25,744 nucleotides of DNA from positions 1-25,744 of the forward strand of contig JAEYNZ010000083.1 in the NCBI GenBank assembly GCA_023412195.1. The letters run 5' to 3'. This DNA comes from Bacteroidota bacterium (lineage in GTDB: Bacteria; Bacteroidota; Bacteroidia; Bacteroidales; Prolixibacteraceae). Within the stretch, counting starts at the first letter, position 1, and each line of letters starts with the position of its first letter. The position numbers were made by a program, and so were the translations under genes. Of this stretch, positions 1-7,080 are shown one piece after another. The notes under the pieces were generated by a model. That model was given only the letters and a program-made list of their open reading frames with translations, was not told the DNA's origin and did not search any database.

Positions 1-3
1 AGG

Positions 4-58
4 TATAGTATAAGTATAGTATAAAGATAGTATTGGGATAGTCAAAGTATAGTCAACA
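4..58. repeat. Five-copy 11-bp tandem repeat
   Basis: Five consecutive units start at 4, 15, 26, 37 and 48, exactly 11 bp apart. The consensus is close to TATAGTATAAG. The core (T/G)ATAGT is kept in every copy and the last five bases drift. The array may continue upstream of the window. It lies in non-coding DNA; what it does is unknown. Confidence 0.8.
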
Positions 59-123
59 TATAAGCTGATGCTAAAGAAATAGTGAAGGAATCAGCAAAGA
101 GCATGGGGCAAAGAGCAGACCTG

Positions 124-139
124 CCTGCCTGCTGGCAGG
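124..139. repeat. Small GC-rich hairpin
   Basis: A perfect inverted repeat CCTGCC / GGCAGG surrounds a TGCT loop, inside a longer run rich in CTGCC. Short CCTGCC/GGCAGG palindromes are familiar in intergenic DNA of Bacteroidota. There is no T tract, so it is not a convincing terminator. It may belong to the 3' region of the small minus-strand gene at 230-532. Confidence 0.5.
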
Positions 140-229
140 GAGCGAGGAGCAGGATTACAACAAAAGGCTCAGTTCACCCTTCGTTCCAATCTGAAAGTCA
201 GAATCTGGACCGGATGCAGTGGTATGATT

Positions 230-532
230 TTAGGTCTCGATAACCCATCCTGCTTTTTCTTTGGTTTTCATCGAAACGGAGAAAGGGGGTAAAACTTCAC
301 CCCTGAAACTGCCATGGTAAAGAATTTTGCCCTCTACAATGGTCTCTCCTTCGAAAGAAAGAGAAAAAGAAAGTGAAAGCGGATTGTAATCGCGGTATAA
401 TATTACATCATGACCTTTCTCCGAATATTTCTTTAACTGATGGTAAATCTCATTGAAATCTTCTTCAAGATTTTGTTGTTTCGCAAAAAACCTGATTTCA
501 CTTAACCTGCCATTGCTCTTGTCAATTATCAT
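230..532 (-). CDS. Hypothetical protein (100 aa)
   Basis: I do not recognise this protein. It has 100 residues, no signal peptide and no membrane segment. The first half (about residues 1-45) is charged and looks helical (EEDFNEIYHQLKKYSEKG). The second half alternates polar and hydrophobic residues as in beta strands (LSFSLSFEGETIVEGKILYHG). This suggests a small cytosolic alpha/beta protein. It diverges from the gene at 798 across an AT-rich spacer and has no operon partner in the window. The codon pattern is ordinary, and no competing frame is open over the stretch. It is probably a real but lineage-specific gene. Confidence 0.6.
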   Translation of the reverse strand: MIIDKSNGRLSEIRFFAKQQNLEEDFNEIYHQLKKYSEKGHDVILYRDYNPLSLSFSLSFEGETIVEGKILYHGSFRGEVLPPFSVSMKTKEKAGWVIET

Positions 533-797
533 ACTTCAATTTATTAGTGATACCAGGGGTTTGATCTCCTATTTGAAGCGTCATTTAAATGTACATCAAA
601 AAACATTGTTAGTCAATACTTAACGATTCTTTTTTTTGTTTTCTGTACATCTATAGGTATTTAGATTAGCAAATGATGTTAAAAATGCTGATATTGGAGA
701 TAATAATACTGATTTTAATATTTGATCATCTAATTGTCTTTAATATTGATAATTTTAAAATGTTTTTCGGCATCGTGATTTTTTAAATACAGAAGAT
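533..797. other. AT-rich divergent intergenic spacer
   Basis: This 265-bp spacer lies between two divergently oriented small genes and is strikingly AT-rich, especially from 600 to 790. It must hold both promoters. An exact 8-bp direct repeat TGTACATC occurs at 590-597 and 644-651. I see no full -33/-7 pair that I would trust and no RNA gene. Confidence 0.5.
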
Positions 798-1217
798 ATG
801 AAATCATTTGCAAAATTAATTTACAGGGCAAACATCACTTATTTCCCATCGAAGCTGCCAGTCCAGTTTTACGGGCTGCCCGACGGCAAGGTTTATGTAA
901 TCTTTGCACGGTTTTATGAGATCCAGTACGACCGGACTTATCTTGAATATGTGATTGCGGAACACAAGGAGTTTTCCTACGATTTCGACAACGAGAAACT
1001 GATTCCACATTTCAACTGGACTGCACCGGTTTATAATGAGATCGTGGATAAGCCTGAGCCAAAGGTTGAGATTGTAAAGACCTACAGAAATATCAATTCA
1101 TTTGCTGAGGCTTACGATCAGCTGAATAAGAAAGCCAGGAACATTGCCCGGAACCTGAACCTGAAGGACAATGTCCAGGAGCTGCCCGGTACAATGAAAC
1201 TGATCGCTACTGCTTAA
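798..1217 (+). CDS. Hypothetical protein (139 aa)
   Basis: I do not recognise this 139-residue protein. It has no signal peptide or membrane segment. It is rich in aromatic residues in the first 90 positions (many Tyr and Phe, for example YRANITYFPSKLPVQFYG) and turns charged and helical toward the C-terminus (residues about 95-125, FAEAYDQLNKKARNIARNL). The ATG lies after a long AT-rich leader without a clear Shine-Dalgarno sequence, which is usual in Bacteroidota. The gene ends about 205 bp before clpB and probably has its own transcript. Codon use looks like that of the neighbouring clpB, so I take it as a real gene of unknown role. Confidence 0.7.
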   Translation: MKSFAKLIYRANITYFPSKLPVQFYGLPDGKVYVIFARFYEIQYDRTYLEYVIAEHKEFSYDFDNEKLIPHFNWTAPVYNEIVDKPEPKVEIVKTYRNINSFAEAYDQLNKKARNIARNLNLKDNVQELPGTMKLIATA

Positions 1218-1382
1218 TCAGTCTCAGGAGAACAAACCTAAAACATTTCCTTTCGTTCCTCTTCCCGGGGGACTGTGCTACACTTCTGCCAAATCTTCAT
1301 TCAAAAGTTTGAATTCAGAAATTATTTCATTCCCAAACCTCTTTTATTCCGACAATTTGTCTATCAGGGAATTATGGATTGT

Positions 1383-1412
1383 TTTTTGATTGCTGTACCT
1401 GGTAATCAAAAA
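1383..1412 (+). promoter_or_regulatory. Inverted repeat in the clpB leader
   Basis: A perfect 9-bp inverted repeat TTTTTGATT / AATCAAAAA with a 12-base loop ends 10 bases before the clpB ATG. A purine-rich GAGGA (1415-1419) sits between the repeat and the start codon. The repeat could be a repressor operator or an mRNA hairpin near the ribosome site. It is not the classical CIRCE sequence. Function is inferred only from position. Confidence 0.45.
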
Positions 1413-1422
1413 GTGAGGAACA

Positions 1423-4011
1423 ATGAACCTGAATAATTTTACTATAAAGGCCCAGGAGGCCATTCAACATGCATTTCAGATCGCACAGGGATATAACCAG
1501 CAAAGTGTTGAAACTGGACATATATTAAAAGGACTTGCACATTCTGCTGAGAATGTACTTGAGTTTCTGATGAAGAAGCTTGGTGTAAATACTGTCATTT
1601 TTCAGAAGGCTGCCGATAAAATTGTTGAGTCGTACCCAAAGGTAACAGGTGGCGAGCAATACATATCGTCAACGGTTAACAGGGTTCTGCAAAAGTCTCT
1701 TGCACTTGCACAGGAGATGGGCGACCAGTTTGTTTCTGTGGAACACATCCTGCTGGCATTGCTCGATGCAGGCGATTCTGTAAGCCGCTTAATGAAGGAC
1801 AGCGGCATTGCAAAGGATGAACTGCAAAAAGCAATCGGGGAGCTCAGAAAAGGTTCGAAGGTGGATAGTCCCACCGCTGAAGACCGTTTCAACTCCCTGA
1901 ACCGTTTTGCCCTGAACCTGAACGAACGGGCGCGCTCAGGAAAACTCGACCCTGTAATCGGCCGCGATGAGGAAATACGGCGCATCCTGCAGATCCTTAC
2001 CCGCCGCACCAAAAACAACCCCATCCTGATTGGGGAACCGGGCACGGGCAAGACTGCCATTGCCGAAGGACTGGCACACCGTATTGTTCGGGGTGACGTG
2101 CCCGAGAACCTGAAGGCAAAGCAGGTATTTTCCCTTGACATGGGTGCCCTGATTGCCGGTGCAAAATACAAGGGTGAATTTGAGGAACGGTTAAAAGCCG
2201 TGGTGCACGAAGTGGTGAATTCCAATGATGAGGTTATTCTGTTTATCGATGAAATACATACCCTTGTGGGAGCAGGCAAAAGCGAAGGCGCCATGGATGC
2301 TGCCAACATCCTGAAACCTGCACTTGCCCGCGGAGAACTGCGTGCCATAGGGGCTACCACCTTCAGCGAGTACCAGAAATATTTCGAAAAGGACAAAGCC
2401 CTCGAACGTCGTTTCCAGGTGGTACACGTTGATGAGCCCGACAGGCTCGATGCCATATCCATTCTCCGTGGCATCAAGGAGCGGTACGAAAACCATCACA
2501 AGGTGCGGATCAAGGACGATGCCATCATTGCATCGGTTGAATTGTCGCAGCGGTACATCTCCGACCGTTTCCTGCCCGATAAGGCTATCGACCTGATGGA
2601 TGAGGCTGCTGCCAAACTGCGCCTCGAAATGGACTCCGTGCCGGAAGAACTCGATGAAATTGAGCGCCGCATCAAGCAGCTCGAAATAGAGAGGGAAGCC
2701 ATCAAGCGCGAAAAGGATGATAAAAAGCTGGCATCGCTGAGCGAAGTCATATCCAACCTGAAAGAGGAACAAGCGGGGTTGCGGGCAAAATGGCAAAGCG
2801 AAAAGAACATTGTGGATTCCATTCAGAAAAAAAAGTCGGAAATAGACGAGTATAAATTTGAAGCGGACCAGGCTGAGCGGCAGGGTAACTATGAACGTGT
2901 TGCCGAACTGCGGTATGGCCGTATCAAGGAAGCTGAGAATGAGATTGAGGCTTTGCAGGGTGAGCTTCAGAATATGAAAAAAAGCGATAGCCTGATAAAG
3001 GAGGAAGTGGATGCCGAGGATATTGCCGAAGTGGTTGCCCGCTGGACAGGAATCCCTGTTTCAAAAATGCTGCAGAGTGAACGTGAAAAGCTGCTTCACA
3101 TGGAAGACGAACTGCATAAAAGGGTAGTGGGGCAGTATGAAGCCATTGCAGCTGTTTCGGATGCCGTGCGCCGCAGCAGGGCAGGACTGCAGGATGAGAA
3201 ACGGCCTATCGGGTCATTTATCTTCCTGGGGTCAACCGGGGTAGGTAAAACGGAGCTTGCAAAGGCACTTGCTGAATACCTGTTCGACAATGAAAATGCA
3301 ATTACCCGTATCGACATGTCGGAATACCAGGAGAAGTTTTCAGTGACAAGGCTCATCGGCAGCCCTCCCGGATATGTGGGTTACGACGAAGGTGGCCAGC
3401 TTACCGAGGCAGTAAGACACAAGCCTTATTCGGTGGTGCTGTTCGATGAAATTGAAAAAGCCCACCCCGATGTATTTAATGTGCTCCTGCAGGTCCTCGA
3501 CGACGGAAGGTTGACCGACAACAAGGGGCGGACGGTGAATTTCAAGAATACAATCATCATCATGACTTCCAACCTGGGGTCGCACCTGATCCAGGAGAGC
3601 CTGGAGAATATGAATGCTGCCAACCAGGAGGTGGTGCTTGAAGAAACCCGGGGCAAGTTAATGGAATTGCTGCGCCGTACAATCCGGCCTGAGTTCCTGA
3701 ACCGGATAGATGAAACCATTGTATTCACGCCCCTTTCAAGGAGCGACATCAACCAGATTGTGAAGCTGCAGTTTAACCAGGTGCTGAGCAGGCTTTCCGG
3801 TACGGATGTGAACATATCGATCACCGATGCAGCTGTTGGCTGGCTTGCAACGGTTGGTTACGACCCTCATTTCGGTGCACGGCCCGTTAAGCGCATACTG
3901 CAGAAGTATGTACTGAATGAACTTTCCCGCAGGATACTTGCCGGAACAGTTGATAAGAGCCAGCCCATTGTAATTGATGTTGTGGATGAGGAGCTGGTGT
4001 TCAGGAATTAA
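1423..4011 (+). CDS. clpB: ATP-dependent disaggregase ClpB
   Basis: ClpB is the cytosolic Hsp100 hexamer that threads aggregated proteins through its pore and works with DnaK/DnaJ/GrpE. The 862 residues match the family length (about 860). In order: Clp N-terminal double repeat (about 1-145), first AAA+ module with Walker A GEPGTGKT at 204-211 and Walker B ending in Asp276-Glu277, the long coiled-coil middle domain (about 400-530) that marks ClpB rather than ClpA or ClpC, then the second AAA+ module with GSTGVGKT at 603-610 and Walker B Asp675-Glu676, and the C-terminal small domain. The ATG is preceded by GAGGA. The gene stands alone, with a strong terminator 20 bp after the stop. Heat-shock control is expected; the inverted repeat at 1383-1412 is a candidate element. 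No defects are seen. Confidence 0.98.
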   Translation: MNLNNFTIKAQEAIQHAFQIAQGYNQQSVETGHILKGLAHSAENVLEFLMKKLGVNTVIFQKAADKIVESYPKVTGGEQYISSTVNRVLQKSLALAQEMGDQFVSVEHILLALLDAGDSVSRLMKDSGIAKDELQKAIGELRKGSKVDSPTAEDRFNSLNRFALNLNERARSGKLDPVIGRDEEIRRILQILTRRTKNNPILIGEPGTGKTAIAEGLAHRIVRGDVPENLKAKQVFSLDMGALIAGAKYKGEFEERLKAVVHEVVNSNDEVILFIDEIHTLVGAGKSEGAMDAANILKPALARGELRAIGATTFSEYQKYFEKDKALERRFQVVHVDEPDRLDAISILRGIKERYENHHKVRIKDDAIIASVELSQRYISDRFLPDKAIDLMDEAAAKLRLEMDSVPEELDEIERRIKQLEIEREAIKREKDDKKLASLSEVISNLKEEQAGLRAKWQSEKNIVDSIQKKKSEIDEYKFEADQAERQGNYERVAELRYGRIKEAENEIEALQGELQNMKKSDSLIKEEVDAEDIAEVVARWTGIPVSKMLQSEREKLLHMEDELHKRVVGQYEAIAAVSDAVRRSRAGLQDEKRPIGSFIFLGSTGVGKTELAKALAEYLFDNENAITRIDMSEYQEKFSVTRLIGSPPGYVGYDEGGQLTEAVRHKPYSVVLFDEIEKAHPDVFNVLLQVLDDGRLTDNKGRTVNFKNTIIIMTSNLGSHLIQESLENMNAANQEVVLEETRGKLMELLRRTIRPEFLNRIDETIVFTPLSRSDINQIVKLQFNQVLSRLSGTDVNISITDAAVGWLATVGYDPHFGARPVKRILQKYVLNELSRRILAGTVDKSQPIVIDVVDEELVFRN

Positions 4012-4030
4012 TGGAATTTAAAAATGCATA

Positions 4031-4066
4031 TCCCCGGGAGGTTCAATTTTCTCCCGGGGATTTTTA
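4031..4066 (+). terminator. Rho-independent terminator of clpB
   Basis: A perfect 10-bp stem (TCCCCGGGAG / CTCCCGGGGA, loop of 10 bases) is followed by TTTTTATTTA, 20 bases after the clpB stop. The next gene is on the opposite strand and converges on it. On the minus strand the hairpin lacks a following T tract, so it serves mainly clpB. Confidence 0.92.
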
Positions 4067-4105
4067 TTTACAAATTTCCGGCTTTTAAGGGAGTACTGCC
4101 AAAGG

Positions 4106-5302
4106 TTACTGCCAGTTGGCTGTATAACGGCATAAATCGCGTTTCATGTCTGTAATCTTAAACAGGTAAGGGCCGTACAATTGCCTTCCCGCATTGATAT
4201 GAATATACAGGTAGGTGTTATTGTCAGGAACATAGAAGAATTGTGTCGAACTTCCTATTCCGTCACCTTCATGTCCGAATTGTGGCGAAGATCCCGGTTT
4301 AAATTGCCAGTATTCAAATCCTTCACCATATTCATATTCAGTTGAGTTTACACCCATTACCCATTTTTGCATTTCCTTCAGCGAACTGTCTGAAATCAGT
4401 TCACCACCCAGCAATGCTTCATGAAACCGGATTACGTCGTAAGGTGTGGCTGCCAGTGCTCCGTATCCGTCGCTTGCATTGGCAAGCGCATTGTTCCAGC
4501 TGGTTATGTTTTCAAGTTGCAGGTTGGCATGGCGGTCGAAATAAAAATCGGGAAACCCAAGGCTCTTTGTCTGTGCCTCCGAAAGGTTGTTCAGGGTATG
4601 GGTTAGCTGGAGCGGATCAAGAATCTTATCTTCAAGCAACTGCCAGTAGCTTTTTCCTGTTGCATGTTCAAGGATCAGCTGAAGAAGCAGGTAATTCGTG
4701 TTGGAGTACATGTAGTCCGATCCCGGTTCAAATACAAGGGGTTTGCCGTTTACCATCTCCAGCCGCTTATGTATGGAAGGCTGGTTTAACGGATCATTTA
4801 ACTGCCCCACCACAAATTCAGGCAGTTCCGTGAAGTTTACCAACCCCGATGTATGGTTCAGCAGCATGCGTACGGTTATCTTTTCGTGCCCCGATATTTT
4901 ATTTAAAATGTGATCAGGAAGGTACGCCCTGATCAGGCTGTCTAAATGAACTGTATTTGCTTCCTTCTCTAGCATCAGCAGTGTTGCTGTATATGTTTTG
5001 GTAATACTGAACAACCATGCCGTTCCACCGGGATGGAATGGTTCCTGGTCCTCTATGCGGGCATATCCTCCTGCATGGTAAAACCATCCGTCGTCGTTTT
5101 TAACTACTACCTGTGCTCCCGGTACGCCGTCTGAGATATATTTTTGTACCAGAAATTCGATGGAGTCCTTCATGGGATGATGCGGATTGGATTCCGGAAA
5201 ATCATTCCCCGGATTCTGTTCGGGGTAGGGCGGATTTTGCTGGCAGGAACTGTTCACACTTACGGTGATCAAAACGAAAAATAGAATCTGAATTGCTTTC
5301 AT
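4106..5302 (-). CDS. Serine hydrolase lipoprotein (beta-lactamase/PBP-like)
   Basis: This is a 398-residue member of the class C beta-lactamase/D-aminopeptidase-like family (Beta-lactamase, PF00144). The three active-site signatures are present: SxxK as Ser99-Ile-Thr-Lys102, YxN as Tyr199-Ser-Asn201, and a C-terminal HxG as His344-Glu-Gly346. The N-terminus is hydrophobic and ends at Cys20 (VNSSC), a plausible if imperfect lipobox, followed by a Pro/Asn-rich linker, so it is probably membrane-anchored outside the cytoplasm. The substrate cannot be read from sequence: peptidase, esterase or peptidoglycan roles are all known in this family, and a true antibiotic-resistance role is unlikely. It starts 12 bp after the stop of the barrel-like gene upstream and is most likely cotranscribed with it. 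Confidence 0.9.
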   Translation of the reverse strand: MKAIQILFFVLITVSVNSSCQQNPPYPEQNPGNDFPESNPHHPMKDSIEFLVQKYISDGVPGAQVVVKNDDGWFYHAGGYARIEDQEPFHPGGTAWLFSITKTYTATLLMLEKEANTVHLDSLIRAYLPDHILNKISGHEKITVRMLLNHTSGLVNFTELPEFVVGQLNDPLNQPSIHKRLEMVNGKPLVFEPGSDYMYSNTNYLLLQLILEHATGKSYWQLLEDKILDPLQLTHTLNNLSEAQTKSLGFPDFYFDRHANLQLENITSWNNALANASDGYGALAATPYDVIRFHEALLGGELISDSSLKEMQKWVMGVNSTEYEYGEGFEYWQFKPGSSPQFGHEGDGIGSSTQFFYVPDNNTYLYIHINAGRQLYGPYLFKITDMKRDLCRYTANWQ

Positions 5303-5314
5303 GTTGTTTATTTA

Positions 5315-5935
5315 TTAATTGTTATTGAATGAAAATTTGAATCCGATCATGAGGTATGAATCAGGGAGTGGGCTGAAATCGGGATTATATCCGAACAAAG
5401 CCTGTAACTGCCAGGAAGCATAAGGAATGACCCTGAATGAAACCATATCTAATGTGCGATACCCCAGGCTGAACTGTAATGGTATTTGTAACATCCCCTT
5501 ATAAGGTTTGCCGCGTTCCCATTTGTTACCCTTCCATATTACCGGATCATGGAGATAATCCGAAATCCTGTATCCGCCACCTGTTCCGATACCCAGTTCC
5601 AGCCGTTTAAAGAGAACAGGGGTAAACACTCCGAGCAGTTGCAGACTGGTGTTATTGCCATGGTTGGACGGACGGGCAATATGTGCCTGCAGCCCAAAGG
5701 AGAATAATTGCTTTTGACCCACCAGCCGGTTAATACCGGCAGAGGCTCCGGTCCCGGCACTTTCCCATTTCAGGTTTTGAACCGGTGCATAAAAGGAACG
5801 TATGCCGGTAGCAACAGTAAATTGCCACTGGTTTCCGGCAATGTCTTTGGCGGCATTTGTCTGCTGAAAAAGAATAAGGAAAAGCAGGAGCAGAAAAAAT
5901 AATTTAGGAGACAATAATCCTGTGGTTGGTTCCAT
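5315..5935 (-). CDS. Outer membrane beta-barrel-like protein
   Basis: I take the start at 5935 (206 aa) because it places a clean signal peptide at the N-terminus: MEPTTGLLSPK, then a run of Leu/Phe/Ile ending near QQTNAAKD. The mature part shows alternating amphipathic strands with many Gly and aromatic residues (LELGIGTGGGYRI, LQIPLQFSLGYR, YLMIGFKFSF) and ends in a strand with Phe near the C-terminus, as in small outer membrane barrels. I cannot name the family. The same frame stays open for 66 more codons upstream to 6133, which would put 66 residues ahead of the signal peptide and is therefore doubtful. It heads a probable two-gene operon with the serine hydrolase, just downstream of the NarL-type regulator and its candidate sites. 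Confidence 0.72.
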   Translation of the reverse strand: MEPTTGLLSPKLFFLLLLFLILFQQTNAAKDIAGNQWQFTVATGIRSFYAPVQNLKWESAGTGASAGINRLVGQKQLFSFGLQAHIARPSNHGNNTSLQLLGVFTPVLFKRLELGIGTGGGYRISDYLHDPVIWKGNKWERGKPYKGMLQIPLQFSLGYRTLDMVSFRVIPYASWQLQALFGYNPDFSPLPDSYLMIGFKFSFNNN

Positions 5936-6168
5936 AACGGCCGGATAGCCTGTCCACAAAAACTCCCGATTGAATGTGCCCGAACTGGTTGTTTTTTGTT
6001 TCGCCTGCAATGCCATCCCTTCCGGTAGAATGACATCCATTGAGGTTGTTTTAAACATCGTTTTCATAGCCTTAATTTTTAAATAATGAACTATAGCAAA
6101 GTAAGTCCATAATACTCCGTGGATCAATCGCATGGAAATGTGAATCGGAGGGGATTATACACTGATAA

Positions 6169-6189
6169 TATGTGATGAAAGGTCACATA
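6169..6189. promoter_or_regulatory. Candidate regulator site (TATGTGA-N7-TCACATA)
   Basis: A perfect 7-bp inverted repeat with a 7-base spacer lies in the gap between the response regulator gene and the barrel-like gene. Its arm is the same heptamer found in the palindrome at 7060-7077. The core TGTGA...TCACA also resembles a CRP/FNR-type site, but with a 7-base spacer instead of 6. Binding is inferred. Confidence 0.45.
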
Positions 6190-6230
6190 CATCCGGAAAT
6201 GAATTTTCGCAAAATGGAAAGCTGAATGAT

Positions 6231-6290
6231 TTCCTGAATGGATACAGTCTTTCAGGATTATTCCTGAATTTGCGTATAGATTCTCCTGAA
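6231..6290. promoter_or_regulatory. Cluster of TCCTGAA heptamers
   Basis: TCCTGAA occurs at 6232-6238, 6262-6268 and 6284-6290, and in reverse as TTCAGGA at 6251-6257. The inner pair forms a perfect inverted repeat TTCAGGA-TTAT-TCCTGAA (6251-6268). Direct copies are 30 and 22 bp apart, close to whole helical turns. The cluster sits in the non-coding gap upstream of the barrel/hydrolase operon, so it may be an operator array or part of a terminator region for the regulator gene. Confidence 0.35.
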
Positions 6291-6382
6291 GGGGGTTTTG
6301 CTGGTCAGGAAGGTTTTTGGGAATGTTTGTCAGGCAGGAATTGTTCCAACGGCTGTATTATGTTTTTGAATACTGCGGGTAT

Positions 6383-7015
6383 TTATATCAGCTTATCCCT
6401 GAATGCCTTGGCTACGGCTTCACTTTTACTGTTAACCTGCAGTTTCTCGTAAATTTTCTTGATGTGCGAACGTACAGTGTCGATGGAGATAAACATTTCG
6501 CCTGCGATCATTTTGTAGCTGTAGCCATTGACCAGAAGATTCAAGACCTGCTTTTCACGTTCGCTCAGGTGGTATTCGATTTTGGTTTTAATCGGAAGGT
6601 CAGAAAACATTTTCAGCACTTGTGAAGCAACCGACGAAGTCATGGGTGCACCACCCGCAGCAACATCCTGAATATATTCAAGTAATTTTGCAGGGGGAGT
6701 TTTTTTCAAGAGATATCCGTTTGCACCATTCTGCAGGGCTTCAAATACGTTTGAATTGTCATCGAAAACCGTTAGCATCAGAACTTTTACCTGCTGGTTT
6801 ACTTCCCTGATTTTCCTTAGACCCTCAATACCGCTCACAACCGGCATGTCTATGTCCATCAGCACAACATCAGGTTTCCATGTTTTCAGTTCTGATATAA
6901 CATTCGTGCAGTTTCCTTTTGACGCCACCACACTGAAACCTTCGCTGCCATCGATCAGCATTGTCAGCCCTTCCCTTAACTGGGAATTGTCTTCATATAT
7001 CAGAACCTTTATCAT
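6383..7015 (-). CDS. NarL/FixJ-family response regulator
   Basis: This 210-residue response regulator has an N-terminal receiver domain (about 1-120) with the acidic pocket Glu8-Asp9, phosphorylation site Asp54 (VLMDIDMP), Thr82 and Lys104. A LuxR-type helix-turn-helix follows at about 148-205 (LSEREKQVLNLL, IDTVRSHIKKIYEKL). On phosphorylation such proteins dimerise and bind paired heptamers. It lies 65 bp downstream of a propeller sensor kinase on the same strand and is its obvious partner. A 7-2-7 palindrome sits 44 bp before its ATG, so it may have its own promoter and regulate itself. Nothing is missing from the family signatures. Targets are unknown; the next operon downstream is a candidate. 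Confidence 0.93.
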   Translation of the reverse strand: MIKVLIYEDNSQLREGLTMLIDGSEGFSVVASKGNCTNVISELKTWKPDVVLMDIDMPVVSGIEGLRKIREVNQQVKVLMLTVFDDNSNVFEALQNGANGYLLKKTPPAKLLEYIQDVAAGGAPMTSSVASQVLKMFSDLPIKTKIEYHLSEREKQVLNLLVNGYSYKMIAGEMFISIDTVRSHIKKIYEKLQVNSKSEAVAKAFRDKLI

Positions 7016-7059
7016 CGAATGTGTTTTGTGTAAAATTAAGCATCTGGCCTCATTTCCAA

Positions 7060-7077
7060 TTCACATAAATATGTGAA
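7060..7077. promoter_or_regulatory. 7-2-7 palindrome upstream of the regulator gene
   Basis: TTCACATA-AA-TATGTGAA is a perfect 18-bp palindrome in the 65-bp gap between the sensor kinase stop (7081) and the regulator start (7015). Read as heptamers it is TCACATA-N2-TATGTGA, the 7-2-7 spacing known for NarL-type DNA binding. An AT-rich segment resembling a -7 element (TAATTTTA) lies between it and the ATG on the minus strand. A protein-binding role is inferred. Confidence 0.5.
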
Positions 7078-7080
7078 AAA

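Noticed and set aside
1602..3824. Several long minus-strand open frames opposite clpB
   Set aside because: They lie wholly inside clpB, whose protein is complete and full of recognisable motifs; their translations are Ser/Arg-rich and low in domain-like patterns, as expected of antisense frames.
4342..4833. Plus-strand frame of 163 codons opposite the serine hydrolase
   Set aside because: The opposite strand encodes a protein with all three hydrolase motifs; this frame is its shadow.
4106..5302. Antibiotic-resistance beta-lactamase
   Set aside because: The SxxK/YxN/HxG pattern fits the broad serine hydrolase family; its C-terminal HxG rather than KTG and its lipoprotein context do not support a resistance enzyme.
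6171..6187. CRP site (TGTGA-N6-TCACA)
   Set aside because: The spacer is 7 bases, not 6, and the same heptamer recurs in a 7-2-7 form that does not fit CRP; kept only as an alternative to the NarL-type reading.
6270..6625. Plus-strand frames overlapping the regulator gene 3' end
   Set aside because: They are antisense to the LuxR helix-turn-helix region and look like no protein family.
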